From: Viola odorata | Taxonomy: Eukaryota > Streptophyta > Magnoliopsida > Malpighiales > Violaceae | DNA: 64,000 nucleotides | NCBI GenBank assembly: GCA_963691705.1 | Contig: OY829541.1 | Span: 49,992,377-50,056,376, forward strand | Reading direction: 5' to 3' | Shown here: one piece after another, positions 31,300-42,707 of the stretch | Numbering within the stretch: position 1 is the first letter of the stretch | Layout of the letters: every line of letters starts with the position of its first letter | Position numbers and translations under genes: made by a program | Notes under the pieces: generated by a model | Seen by the model: the letters and a program-made list of their open reading frames with translations, nothing else | Told to the model about the DNA's origin: nothing | The model's database searches: none

Positions 31300-32229
31300 T
31301 TAATCTAGCAATATTCCAAGGGTTAGGTAAGGGAGTACCGTCAACCGTTTCGAGGTGATACGCCCCCTTTCTGATGACACGAGTGACGCGGCACGGGCCT
31401 TCCCAGTTTGAGCTGAGCTTTCACATTCGTTGGCCCACCGCTCGTTTATCCCTGAGCACGAGGTCTCCCGCTTTGAGCAGCCGCTCCTTAACATGTCTGT
31501 TGTGATACGCGCCATTCTTCTTTTGTAGTGGATTATTTTCAAGAGAGCTTCCTCGCTTAGGGTGCCAATTTCGACAGGTGTTACCGCTTCGGTACCAAAA
31601 GCCATCGCAAAGGGCGTCTCACCCATACTTGTTTTGACGGTCATGCGGTAAGCCCACATTACATAGGGTAACTCATCTGGCCACTTCTTTTTCGACCCCT
31701 CCAGATTTTTCTTGATGCCGCTCAGAATGCTTCGGTTGGTCATCTCTGTCTGGCCATTAGTCTAGGGATGCGCCACAGAGGAGAACCTCTGTTCAATCTG
31801 AAATTCTTCGCATTGCTCCTTGAAGAAGCGGATGGTAAATTGCGCCCCGCTGTCACTAACTAGTACGCGAGGCACCCCGAAGCGCATGATCACTTGGTGC
31901 TTAAAGAAGTGCCATACCTTTTCTGTCGTAATAGTGGCTACCACTTCTGCTTCTGCCCATTTAGTAAAGTAGTCCACTGCCACAATTACAAATTTCAGTT
32001 GGGACATTGCCTTAGGAAAAGGGCCTAAAAGGACAAGGTGCCACGATCTGAGATATTTCAGTGGCAGGTCGTCGAGGGATTTTGGCAAATTCTTGACATC
32101 TATGGCACGACTGCACAAAGTTGTTACAATCCCTACGAATAGTGGGCCAATAAAATCCTGACCGAAACACCTGCGCGGCCATGGTACCACCCGACACATG
32201 CATGCCGCAGATGCCCTTATGGATCTCAC
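31300..32229 (-). pseudogene. Integrase core and C-terminal part, element II
   Basis: The minus frame reads LGPFPKAMSQLKFVIVAVDY, FTKWAEAE, then LVSDSGAQF (second catalytic Asp), HP*TNGQTEMTNRSI (third catalytic residue, Glu, with TAG for Gln just before it, near 31761) and the tail DELPYVMWAYR, ETPFAMAFGTEAV. The segment that should hold W-x-x-D before LIGPFPKAM has been deleted. The deletion also shifts the frame from the upstream part of pol (near 32030-32060) and removes the first catalytic Asp of the DDE triad. Strand transfer by this copy is therefore not expected. Confidence 0.85.
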
Positions 32230-34201
32230 GCAGGGTATGGAGGCCTTCTTGTTCCGTTATGCATTTTGCGGCCGGGTGCGAGAAACATCTCCGAATTAGC
32301 GCCCCATCATAATAAGTGCACCTCGCCGCTTGCTTCAATACTTTTTTCTTTTCTACACTGTCGCTTGGAAGCTCGTCATGCTTCAAAAATTTTATCACAG
32401 GGATTCTCCAATCCTTTTCGATCTCCTCTACACATAGCGACAACTGTTCCTCCATGAAGGACGGCAATGACCTTTCTTCATAGTACACACCCTCTGGAAT
32501 GGCGGCATCCTGATTGGCTGCCCTCTTGGCAAGACTATCCGCCTCGGTATTATCCTCCCGCGGGATGTGTTCGAAAGTGACACACACACCGCTTTGTTCC
32601 ATTTCTGCCAACTCCCTTTTCACTTTCGAGAGGTATTGAGCCATGATCGGTTCTCTAGCTTGGGAATGTCCCAAGACTTGATCAATTATCAACTTGGAGT
32701 CCCCTCGCTTTATCAACCGTGGGGCTCCAGCTACCAGGTCGTTCTCAGTTTTGGCGAAGAGATTCCTTCCTACTCTAAGCCCTGCTAATAACGCTTCATA
32801 CTCTGCTGCGTTGTTGGACAGCGGTTGTAGGATTCTGATGGCGTGCCGCACCTGCACATCGTGTGGCCCGACCATGTATATTCCAGCTCCTGCCAGCTCC
32901 TGATTTTTGGCGCCATCTACATAGATGACCCATATGTCCGCTGGGACCTCAGAGAGTGGGACCTTTGCATCACTTTCTTTCTTCTCTAGCGGCTCCGCCA
33001 CCTTGTCCCCAGTAAATGTGCACTCGGCTATGAAATCCGCCAAAACCTGAGCTTTTACGGACGGCCGGGCTTTGTATTGTAGTCCATATTGTTCTAGGTG
33101 GGTGTACCGCACCTCGGCATCTTTTAACACATGACTGACGAAGAAAATGGGTCGGTGGGCGAAATTATCCTCCCGAACCAGAACAACACTGACCACTTCG
33201 TCCGCGACGCCAAGGTACAAAAATAAAGTGTCGCCCGGCTCTGGTCGTGTTAGCACCAAGTTGGACGACAAGTAAGCTTTCAAACTCATGAACGCCTCTT
33301 CGCATTCTTGTGTCCACCCAAAAGGAGCTTTCTTGCGTATAACTTTGAAGAACGGCAGACACTTCTCGCCCTGCTTAGAGATGAACCATCCTAGAGAAAT
33401 GACGTGTCTTGTCAATCTCTGAACCTCCTGAAGGGTTCGCGGCGATACCATATCATGGATAGCCTTAATCTTTGACGGGTTCGGTTGGATGCCCTTTTGG
33501 CTTACCACATACCCGAGGAATTTTCCCGTCTGAAATGCGAACGCGCACTTGCGAGGATTCAACTTTATCTGGTACTTTCTTAAAGTATCAAACACTTCCT
33601 GAAAATCGGCTAGATGGTCATTGAAACTTCTACTCTTGACCAGTACATCGTCTACGTACGCTTCTACATTTCTCCCGATTTGCTTTTCAAACACTTTGTT
33701 GGCCATACGCTGGAAGGTCGCCCCTGCGTTCTTTAAGCCGAACGGCATTGCCGTGTAGCAATAAGTGGCCTTCGAGGTTATAAATGCCGTCTTTTCCTCA
33801 TCCTCCTTGGCTATAGGAATTTGATGGTATCCAGAATTGGCGTCCAGGGAACTCAAATACGCGTACTCTGCTGCTTGATCGACCAACTGATCAATCCGAG
33901 GGAGCGGATAGCAGTCCTTAGGGCAAGCGTCGTTCAAGTTGGTGAAATCAATGCACATGCGCCAGTCTCCGTTGGGCTTGCAGACTAAGACGAGGTTGGC
34001 CAGCCAAGTGGGATATTGAACTTCTCGGATGAATCCCGCATCTGACAATTTCGCTATCTCCTTATCAATCACCACCACCTTTTCCGCGGAGAACGCTCGC
34101 CGCTTCTGTTGAACTGGCGTGGCGTGTGGGTCGACATTGAGTCGATGCTCAGCCACTTCCCTGGACACGCCAGGCATGTCCGCTGGTTTCCACGCGAACT
34201 C
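32012..34201 (-). pseudogene. Reverse transcriptase, dual RNase H and integrase zinc finger, element II
   Basis: About 720 codons open in one frame. RT: PNGDWRMCIDFTNLNDACPK, MPFGLKNAGATFQRM, catalytic YVDD (EAYVDDVLVKS), LGYVVSQKG. Gypsy RNase H: ADEVVSVVLVRED, RPIFFVSHVL. Second, archaeal-type RNase H: IWVIYVDGAKNQ, SNNAAEYEALLAGL, SKLIIDQV, EDNTEADSLAKRA (Asp-Glu-Asp-Asp acidic set visible). Integrase zinc finger: HKGICGMHVSGGTM and CHRCQEFAK (HHCC). It is separated from the upstream Gag-protease only by a TGA at 34202-34204 (NKCK*EFAWKPADMPG). The dual RNase H order is the Tat-lineage hallmark. Confidence 0.93.
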
Positions 34202-35767
34202 TCATTTGCACTTGTTCAACAACCGAGCCAATTGTGCTCTCTCCTCAAGGGTCAGCTTGTCGCTAGCCTGGAAGCTCGCCTTATCATTGCCTTGGACAGG
34301 GATGGGTACCATCGCATCTACTGGCTGGGTTCGTCTTTCATCCCTTTGCTCGTAGGGGTCCGCTGCCACACACACATATTGATCACAACTTTTTTGAATC
34401 ATGAGCGAATAACACTCGACGGCTAGCTTTTGGTCGCCCTTGATCGATACTACCCCTTCCCATGAGGGGTATTTCATCCTGAGATGTTTCTGAGATACAA
34501 CCGCCCCAAAACGATTGAGGAATGGCCGCCCTAGAATGGCATTATACGGTAGGATGAGATCTACAACCAAGAACATCAATTCTTCTGATAGCTTCGATGC
34601 GTCTTCTCTGAAATACACAGGCAGCGCTGTGATTCCAATTACAGGTATAGGGATGCCGTCCACTCCAATAATTGGTTTCTTGCAGGGCGCCAGTTCGCTG
34701 GCAGGGCGTTTCATGAGATTATATGCTTCCAACGAGAATAGGTTTACCGCACTGCCGTTATCAATGAGGGTCCTTCGCACCCCATGACTCCCAATAACCG
34801 GTGTGACTACTAACGCATCATTATGAGGGAAGACAACGCCCTTCTCATCCTCTTCCAAAAAAGATATTACCATCCTGTTAAGCGCATCAATCGCTCCCTT
34901 TTTTGTCGGCTGGCCTTCCCGTTTTCGCTTCTCTCCTGTCAAGAGCGTTGTTGGGGTAGTCTCGTCCAGGAACGACGCGCCACCAGCGATAATGTTGATG
35001 ATGGGAATGTCCTCATCATGCATCATTAACAACTCTTTCCCCCTTGTGCCAGAAGTTCCGCCGCTCCTAGGGGGAGGAGGCAATTGATGGTCGCCTAGTG
35101 CTCCGCGCGGGGGGTTGCTCCTGGTTTCTTCTCTCATTCGAGTGGCAAACTCTCCAAGGTAGCCTTCTTCCAACAGTCGCTTTATTGCCAACTTTAACTC
35201 CCTGCATGCCTCTGTAGAATGCCCCTTAACCTTATGGAATTTACAAAAAGCGTTTTCCCTTCCTCCCATGACCACCCCTGGCTTCACAGGGGCGGGGTAG
35301 CGAATCGGCAGGTTCCGCTGCTGAATGATGGCTAAGATTTCCGCTCGTGGGAGTGTAAGGGGAGGAAGGTCGGGATCGTATGTTCGACCCTTAGGAGGAT
35401 CCGCATGTCGCTGAACATTCAGACCGCCGCTCCTTCCCTTAGAGAAGTTACCCTTCTGGCGGCTTGACGCCTTGGGAATGTAATCTTTCCGCTGGGTGTA
35501 TTCATCACCCGGACGGGTATCGTGGGTCATACTGGCTTGAGCCGCAGGAGCAGGAGGGGCGCTCTGGGGCGTATCCCGCATCCTGATTCTATACTCCTCC
35601 TCTTCCATTCTCGCATAATTGTGGGCCTTCAATCTTAACGCATCTAAGGTCGTTGGGGGGTCCACCATCAACGTATCCCTCAGTTTCCCATATCCACAAT
35701 TCCGCTTCAAAGCTTCTATAGCGAAATCAATAGTGATGCCGGGGGTCAACGACATTTTTCGTATCAA
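34202..35767 (-). pseudogene. Gag C-terminus and aspartic protease, element II
   Basis: The minus frame continues gag after a frameshift near 35760, with MSLTPGITIDFAIEAL, LKAHNYARMEEEE, then a zinc knuckle of the form C-x2-H-x4-H-x4-C (CKFHKVKGHSTEAC). KRLLEEGYLGEFATRM follows, then the protease: PHNDALVVTPVIGSHGVR, active site LIDNGSAVNL, YNAILGRPFLNRF. The protease active triplet is D-N-G. It ends at the TGA at 34202 that separates it from RT. Confidence 0.9.
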
Positions 35768-36938
35768 AGTGACCCAGATAACTATTCAAAGACTCCTCTG
35801 GCTTTCTACATATATCAAACAAGGCTGCCGCGGATTTCCGAATAGGGATAGCTGTGCTGAAGCGGCTCTTAAACTTGGCCTATAGTTGCTGGAAATTGTC
35901 AATTGATCGAGCGGGAAACCCTTCAAACCAGAGGCGAGCCACTCCTGACAATGTCATGACGAATATCTGACACAACGCCGCGTCGCTGTGCGTCTGAAAC
36001 TGAACAAAGTCCTTCACCTTGTTGAGATGTGAAATGGGGTCTCTGGTGCCGTCGTACGACTCCGTGGGGAGCTTGACACGTCGGCCGACCCTGTGGTGCC
36101 TTATACGGTGGGTGAAAGGATGACCAGCGGTGTCATCCAGGATCTCCCGATCATGACGAGGAGGAGACATGTCCAGGTGTCGCCTGTGCCCTCGAGGCTC
36201 CGGCATGCGATGCTGCCAAAGAGACCGGCTGCGACTCTTGGGCGAACGGGATCGACGCCTCCTACTGCCTGGTCTCTCACTCCGCTCCATAGATACCTCT
36301 CTACCGACTCCCTCTCTTCTGCCGTCCCCACGCTCTCCGTATTCCTCTAGCGGCCGCTCTACTTGAGAGACAGGAATCCGCGGTATGTAGTGCTCGTCCT
36401 GTCCGCCTGCCAGTTGCGCGAAGCCGAATGGCGTGCTTATCGCAGGTGAGGTCAGAGGGACACTCATCGGGCGTCGAGGCGATACTGGTCGATCAGCGAT
36501 GATAGATGGGGTAAAAATAACTCGAGGAGGCACACCTGATGTCGCGGTACTAGAAGTGGGGCCTGCGGCCATCCCGATCAAATAATCCAAGTGGGCACGA
36601 AGAGCTAACATCGAGCTTACCGAGGGAGTAGCGAGGCTACCCATCCCAGAACTTACAAACGGAGGGACGGAGCGACTGGATCCGCCCACGTGAGAAAATG
36701 GGGCGCCCATTGAGGAGGCAAGGGAACCCATTTGCAAAAATGGAGTACTCGTTTGAGAAAACGGGGTACCCGGTTGAGAAAACGATGTGCCAGCTGTCAG
36801 TCAGAAAAGAAAGTCTGTCTGCGCAGAGGAGGTTTCAGGTGATGTGACGTACGTACTGGACGAAGACGTGGAAAAAAGTGTCCTACGCGCGTGACCGCCA
36901 CGAATATGAGGGGGCGTGGATTCTGAATCCGAAGCCAT
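35768..36938 (-). pseudogene. Gag N-terminal and core, element II
   Basis: Start at the ATG at 36938 (MASDSESTPPHIRGG), aligned with the gag start of element I. A TGA follows at about residue 51 (TDFLF*LTAG, near 36800); then low-complexity TPFSQ-type repeats, an Arg/Ser-rich basic region (RRRRSRSPKSRSRSL) and the capsid core ESYDGTRDPISHLNKVKDF, LSGVARLWFEGFP. A TAG is at about 35880 (NFQQL*AKFKSRFSTAIP, normally Glu or Gln), and the frame shifts near 35760. Three lesions, so no intact capsid protein. Confidence 0.88.
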
Positions 36939-37005
36939 GATCCTTCGAATCTCAGAAAGAAAAACAGAGCTTGGTTACTAAGGAAAACTCACTTAATCAA
37001 CCAAA

Positions 37006-37024
37006 GCTCTCAACGAAAGCACCA
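37006..37024 (-). promoter_or_regulatory. Candidate primer-binding site, element II
   Basis: The minus strand reads TGGTGCTTTCGTTGAGAGC two bases inside the 5' LTR. One change from element I. Confidence 0.6.
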
Positions 37025-37026
37025 TT

Positions 37027-37558
37027 TGATAAGAGTCTAGGGGGTACAGATCAGGATTGGCTCGATCCAGGGCGGTCGGGAACACTGTACTGGGGGCCTT
37101 CGTCACCTGCAATGCGCCGGAGGGGGTCTCCGGCGTAAACACTCCGATGCCAAAGTCAGTGTGAGTAGTAAAAGTGGCAGGGGTTCTGTACGCTATCTTA
37201 AGCTTCCCCTCTTGTCTGAAAAGGTGGGAGTATTTATAGACAAAGGAAGGAGTGTACCGACAGGGGTAGGAATAGTCCCTGGTAGATGTCGCTGGAGTGG
37301 TATGTGCCGCTGGAGTGGCCTTGAGTGATGTCACACGGGTGACGTCACGCGGAGTGACGTCACGGATGACCTGGGATGGGATGCCGCCGTGCGAATGTCG
37401 CATGAGAGCCCCCCCGCTGAAGTCGACCATCCCAGGGCCGGTCGCCAGGCTAAGGGCGGCATGAACAGGGCCTCGTCTCCCGCGGTAAGTACAGTATGAT
37501 GGCCGGGTCACCCGGCGTGGTAGTGGAGATGCCGCTTCAGTGGTATCAATAGTTATCA
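37027..37558 (-). repeat. 5' LTR of element II
   Basis: 532 bp. TATAAATA on the minus strand (37231-37238 complement); two TGACGTCA palindromes in U3 at 37340-37347 and 37355-37362. Transcription of gag-pol would start left of the TATA box. Confidence 0.95.
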
Positions 37559-37563
37559 TTTAC
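37559..37563. repeat. Target site duplication TTTAC (right) of element II
   Basis: Matches 21272-21276 exactly. Confidence 0.95.
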
Positions 37564-38011
37564 TGCAAACTACCAACCACCAACAGGTTGGTCAGGTTCC
37601 AGTGACCACATGTGATCCTAATAAATTGAAAAAGAGACATCCATTCTATCCAATTCGACAGAACTACTCCTCTTAGGGTCTGTTTGGCGTTCCGGTTCTG
37701 GTTGGAAAAATTATGTGGGAAAAAGTTCTGTGTGAAAATGACTTCTGGAAAAAGGAGTATGTTGTTTGGTAAATTTTTATTAAAAGTTCTATAGGGAAAC
37801 CAAAAGTTGTTTTTGGTGTTTGGTAAAAACTGATTTAAAACTATGGTTTGAATGTAAAATGACCATAAAGGGCACAATTCATTTCAGGTGTTATAATTAA
37901 TTTTTTTAGTATCTTTATATATGTTTTTAATCAATTTATTTATAATCTAACATCTACCATCTACCATCTAATATTTATCTAATATCTAAAAAAAAGAGTT
38001 CTTAAAACTGA
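37564..38011. repeat. 1.3-kb tandem unit 5, right part
   Basis: Continues the Y half of the unit from GCAAACTACCAACCACC to the next AAATGATATTTTGTAGG. No gene. Confidence 0.9.
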
Positions 38012-38395
38012 AAATGATATTTTGTAGGAAAACCTGGGCAGAATAGTTAGGCAGAATACTTTGGAAACTTACAAAATTACCCTTAATTGAAAATTACAAA
38101 ATTGCCCCCTCTTCCCTTCATCTTTCTTTCTTCTTCTCTCTCTCGCAGATCGCAATACAAACCCTTCACCTCTCTTCCCTTCATCTCTCAATACAAACAC
38201 CCAAACAAAACCCTCATTCAATTTCTCTCCTCTCTCCTTCATTTCCTTTCCCTCACGGCCACAGGCACGCTCTTCTTCTCTCTCGGCCACATTGTCGGCC
38301 ATCCACCACCCCTACTCTCGATCGACGCTCGCAGTCTCAATCGCTCCGGGTCTCTCTCGCTCGTCGCTCGACGCTCCGGCTCTCTCTTGCTGGAT
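38012..38395 (+). repeat. X block of tandem unit 6
   Basis: Sixth copy of the leader-like X block. It ends in a TATATATATATATA run at 38401 and unrelated gene-fragment sequence. Confidence 0.85.
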
Positions 38396-38577
38396 TTGCA
38401 CATATATATATATATATAGATGCCAATGCGTGCTTTTCCGTTAGATTTAGGTAGTGATGTTTATCAGCTTGCTTTGCAATTTGATTCTATAAGCATGTGT
38501 TTATTTACTTGATTCTTTGATTGCATTAGATCGAGTGATTGCATCTGGTTTCGATGATCTGGGGTGGTGACACTATA

Positions 38578-39502
38578 GGTGTAGCATTTGGAGCATTGGG
38601 CAACTAGCTTTACCTATTGGGTGGTTGTGGTTGGTCGGAGGATGCTACTGATGAAGCTTTTTGCTACAATGTTTCAAGTAATTCATGGTCTGAAGCTGCT
38701 CCCTTGTCTACCAAGAGGTACTGATGCTTTTTCACTTTATGTTCCTGTATATTTGCCTGTGTAGGTGATTCTGATGGTAGATGATAAGATTGTTTACAAC
38801 CTTGAGTGAATTCTGTTTAAGTATTTATAAGAACTCAAATCACTCGAGGCATAATTTTACAGTTTACATCTCTTAATTGCTGGTCTGTAGTGCTTTATGC
38901 TTACACTGGATTGGACCATTTGCTTAGAGTTTCATGCACTTTATATTTCACTTTGAAATTTGAAAAAATCAACAGCTTTTTTCATTTGATTGCAAACTAA
39001 AGCTTCAATTCGTTTAGGTGCTATTTTGCTTGCCAAGTTTTGAATGGGAAGATCTGCGCAATTGGTGCTTGGTTTCGAAGCTTAGCGATCCACGTTCCTG
39101 GGATACATTTGATCCTTGTGCAAATAAGTGGGAATTGCATTGCAATGCTAACATTGTCCCGGAGGTTGAAGATTCAGTTGTCATGGATGGCAAGATGTAT
39201 GTACGCAGCAGTACTTCTGCTGTCTCTTTTTAGTGTTGGATCATAGTTTAGGAACTAGGTTGATGATGTGGCAGAAGGATCAGGGGGTTTGGGTGGCTGT
39301 TATGAGAATAACACCCCTACTTACAAGACCACCATGTCAGATGGTAGCAATCGGGACGATTATCTTCATAATTGGAAAGGGACTCAGCACAGTTGTGTTT
39401 GATGTCAACAAATTTAGAAATATGGGCGGGGTAGTGGCTGGTTCTTACATACCCAGGTTAAATATCGACAATGATGTCAGCTGTAAATGTTTAGCATTAT
39501 GA
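38578..39502 (+). pseudogene. F-box/kelch-repeat protein fragment (At1g55270/SAGL1-like)
   Basis: Exon pieces of a kelch-propeller F-box protein. 38578-38715 reads a kelch blade (LLGGCGWSEDATDEAFCYNV, SSNSWSEAAPLSTKR). After a probable intron, 39018-39232 reads NGKICAIG, SWDTFDPCANKWELHCNANI and VPEVEDSVVMDGKMYVRSST. 39233-39502 reads GTRLMMWQKDQGVWVAV, LLTRPPCQMVAIG, IIGKGLSTVVFDVN and ends CKCLAL. About 45 residues between AVSF and the GTRLMMW part are deleted, and there are stops and frameshifts. The F-box itself is absent. In intact relatives the F-box recruits the protein to an SCF ubiquitin ligase; this copy cannot. Confidence 0.75.
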
Positions 39503-40105
39503 TGTTGTAAATTATTACATGTAAACTACCACCAAAACTTAAATGTCATTATTGTTTGAATGTTTAATCCCATGTCTTTGTTTTTTGGAGGAATCCTACG
39601 TCTTTGTTAGTTTGTACTGTAATTTGTGACAACTCACATTACTGTAATTCATCCATTTTGTATGAGTGGTAAAAAAACATTTTTTAAATTTTTTTTATCA
39701 GCTGACTGTTTCTTGTTCCTCTCGAACCTGAAAAGAAGCAAGCAAATCATCTCGAAAACAACAATTTTCTCCATTACAAGTTTACAACAATCAAACTAAT
39801 ACCTTATGCATCAAAATTGCACATGACTGTTTCCAAAAACGAATATAATCGAAGAAAAATGAAGCTTTGATTAATTACAGTACAATGTGAATCCCAAATA
39901 CAAGATCGTTGGGACGATGTATCAGTATTCAGTAATTTTCTTCACTCAAATGGTAGCATTCATGAAGACCATGTGGCATTCCCTTCGAGCTAGCACCCAA
40001 TACTACAATATAACAACTTGAATGCAGACCTTGTGGCATTTCCTTCAAACTAGCACTCAATAGTTAATACTACAGGTATAGCAGCTGAAAAATAGCGCAC
40101 ACCAA

Positions 40106-40340
40106 TCAGCTAGTTTTTTTCTTTTTAAAAGCAGGATGTATATTTCCATTGCAGGAATCAAGTTTGTCAATCTTAGACATGCACTCCTTCATCCGATTTA
40201 AAACAGCAGGCAAAGCGGAGATGTTATTGAAAATTTTATCTTTCAGCAACCACGCTTTCTCAGCAAGCTTTTTGTCTTCTTCTGTTAGTACTGCTGCACC
40301 AACATAACCAAGTTTCAATGATGCAATTCTGCTTAACAGA
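40106..40340 (-). pseudogene. Exon of an unrecognised conserved plant gene
   Basis: The minus strand reads RIASLKLGYVGAAVLTEED, KKLAEKAWLLKDKIFNNISA, LPAVLNRMKECMSKIDKL and ends with the basic tail FKKKKTS. A good splice acceptor (TTAAGCAG) precedes it near 40335. It looks like the last exon of a helical/coiled-coil protein with a C-terminal nuclear-signal-like tail. I do not recognise the gene. A likely first exon of the same gene lies at 41019-41294. Confidence 0.5.
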
Positions 40341-41018
40341 AAAAACAATGCAATTATATGCTGTTAGAAAAAAACTCCATTGTTGTCACTGCAATTATAT
40401 GCTGCATAGTTATAATCTTAATTAATACAAAGTTTGTAAGTAATATACATCAATTATCTATCACTTTGTACCCTAAAATAACTCGCAATATTTTTATCAA
40501 CTAGAAGTGCAATTTAATTTAATCGATATCATACACAAGTTCAATTTAACCGGACAAAACTTGGGCATCAAGAAGAGAAGTGCCTTCAATTTCATGAAGA
40601 GTAAATATATCAGTGTTATATTTATAAGGATATGAAACAAAAAAAGTGCGAAATTTCCAAAAATATCTATCATGCATCTGACAGTAACAGAGTCACCTAA
40701 GGGCATACGAAAGAGGTGTCGACTTGACATCAACGAGTAAGAAACCATTTTACCACAGAAAAATATAGTGTAAATTGCAATGGATGCCGTGAGAATCAAG
40801 AATTAATGAAGAGTTAAGAGAGTGCTACACCGAACCGAAAATGAAGCATGTACATAAATAGAACTTTAAAACCATTTAATAAAATTAAATGCTCCCAAAA
40901 GAAAAGTTAGGTCTACATTTTCATACAGCCTTTCCATCATAAGGTAATCCCTTTAAGCTTCAGCCAGAGTAATCCCTAAACGGAGAAACTTCAAAATCAT
41001 AAACCACTACTACCTCTC

Positions 41019-41294
41019 CTAGACCAAACACATCACCATCAACAATAGATTCATACTATGATCAAAGACCAACCAAAGAAAGTCAGCCAAGCCATCAAGG
41101 GAAGCAACAATCGTGGACCAAAAAATCAGAAACAAACTCACCAGAAATACAAGCCGAGGACGGCGGTGGTGGTGAACGGTGGCGGCGGCGGTGGTGGCGG
41201 CGATCTCGCCTGCGCTATGGCAATCTAGGTTTTGGAGTTTTGGAGGAAGGAGAGGAACGTGAAGAGGAGGAGTTATATGTGGCATCAATGGCAA
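41019..41294 (-). other. Possible 5' exon/leader near the right inverted end
   Basis: Short minus frame (MPLMPHITPPLHVPLLPP...) with CGGCGGTGGTGG-type triplet repeats, as in plant 5' exons. It starts 90 bases from the right inverted end, mirroring the X leader at the left end. Protein not recognised; it may be untranslated. Confidence 0.3.
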
Positions 41295-41380
41295 TTTTGT
41301 AAATTTTGAAAGTGTCTGTTTTTGTACAAATACAGTATTCCGCCTGTATTCTGCTCAAGTTTTCCTACAAAATATCATTT

Positions 41381-42707
41381 CTTTTCCGATAATCCACATC
41401 CCTAATTATTATGTGTACCAAATCCCAATCCCGAACCCAATCACTGCCGGCCACAACCTCAAAATCCGATTTCAATCAACCCATCCTCATCATCAATCCA
41501 AACCAACGGAAAAAAAAGAAAGAAAAGAGAGGAGAGTGAGGCCGACAGAGAAGAAGAGATAAGTAGGTTTGAAGAATGTATTTGGTCGGATTTTATTTTG
41601 ATTGTTAATTTGGATGTTTGGTTTTTGGAGTGTGGCCGCCGGCATGGAGTGGTGAGAGGAAGAAGAGGGCTGAGAGGAAGAAGAAAGAAATCAGAGCAGA
41701 GTGAAGGAAATAGACAAGATAGGGTTTTGATTAATTCAGAGTGATTCCTTCTGCATATAGCAAAATACCCTATTATCTAATACCCATGACCTAAGCCCAT
41801 TATCTAATAACTCCTGGCCCAATGGCCGAAATACTAACATGTAACAAATTATTTTTTATACATTTCTATAAAGTACATACATAGACACAGATGTCGAACA
41901 TGACACGAATGTCTTTGATATGAGAGAATTCAAAATTTGCACCAACTGTCCTTAAGAGCGGACGAGACTCGTCCCCGCCACTATAACCATTAGCTTCCGT
42001 ATCTCGATTTCCTACTCCAAGAATAACGGTCTTGACACGATATCAGCAGTCTACGCTTGCTTGTCCTTTTTTAGGTCACTAGTTTCGTGCTTTTGGGTCA
42101 CTCTTCCTCAGGTGCTAGTGAAAAGAAGGTCTTTAAAACCAAGCGAAAGTAAGATGGTTGCGAGTCTCATATCCTACTAAAACGTTCTTTTGTCTTTCTT
42201 CCTTATATAGTCTATAAGAAAGAATAAGCACTTGCTAGTCCTTAAAATTTTTTTTTCTCCATTAAATCATTTATATTTTCTCCCTAAAATAAGTTATCTA
42301 ATTCAGTAGCGAAACCTTTATTATTAGACAGTCAAGAATTAGAATGACAGCAAATTTAAAGCCCATGAAATGATAGTGATAAACAAATCTTATGTTGATA
42401 AAGCTTCACTTACTCTTAAGTGGATGTATTGATAACTAAATAAATATTAGGTCTTTACCTCTTTCACTCACGATCCACTACATCTCTGACCAACATTGGG
42501 AGCTTTTACAAGTGACAAAGATACAAATTGATGTCATTATCCTATGAAGACGTTGGAGAAGAAAATACGTGTGTACAAAACATTTTGGCATGGAGAATAC
42601 CATGGGTGGGTGGGAAAGTGTGAAAACGAGAAATTAGGTTCGACTTGGATTAAAAAAATTAACCTTTTTTTGTGTTAGATGGATTCGGCTCTTCTAATTT
42701 TTCCTTA
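41381..42707. other. Non-coding stretch
   Basis: A/T-rich intergenic sequence. A possible hAT-like end (TAGGGATGTGGATTATCGG on the minus strand, near 41385-41405) adjoins the composite block. I see no gene, RNA or array. Confidence 0.5.

Larger units (their letters stand above)
21277..37558 (-). mobile_element. Complete 16.3-kb Tat-lineage Ty3/gypsy element II with antisense gene module
   Basis: Minus-strand element. It has a 5' LTR (37027-37558), primer site, gag (36938 to about 35765), Gag C-terminus/protease, RT, RNase H, second RNase H, integrase (to 31300) and tandem repeats (29251-31290). An antisense gene region (22035-29132) and the 3' LTR (21277-21808) complete it. The second, archaeal-type RNase H downstream of the first is diagnostic of the Tat lineage. 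By eye I count 7 differences between the two 532-bp LTRs. Gag, protease/RT and integrase each carry breaks, so the copy is not autonomous now. Confidence 0.95.
38012..41380. mobile_element. Composite block with inverted ends carrying gene fragments (Pack-type element candidate)
   Basis: The left end AAATGATATTTTGTAGG with CAGAATAC words (38012) is matched in reverse at 41380, where about 35 bases agree (to GAGCAGAATAC), followed on both sides by TTACAAAATTGCC. Inside are an X leader-like block, kelch-gene exons (plus strand) and exons of at least one other gene (minus strand). Captured host-gene pieces between inverted ends are typical of Pack-MULEs, but I found no matching 9-11-bp target duplication, so the class is unsure. 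The X-led block 9605-14205 may be a relative. Confidence 0.45.
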
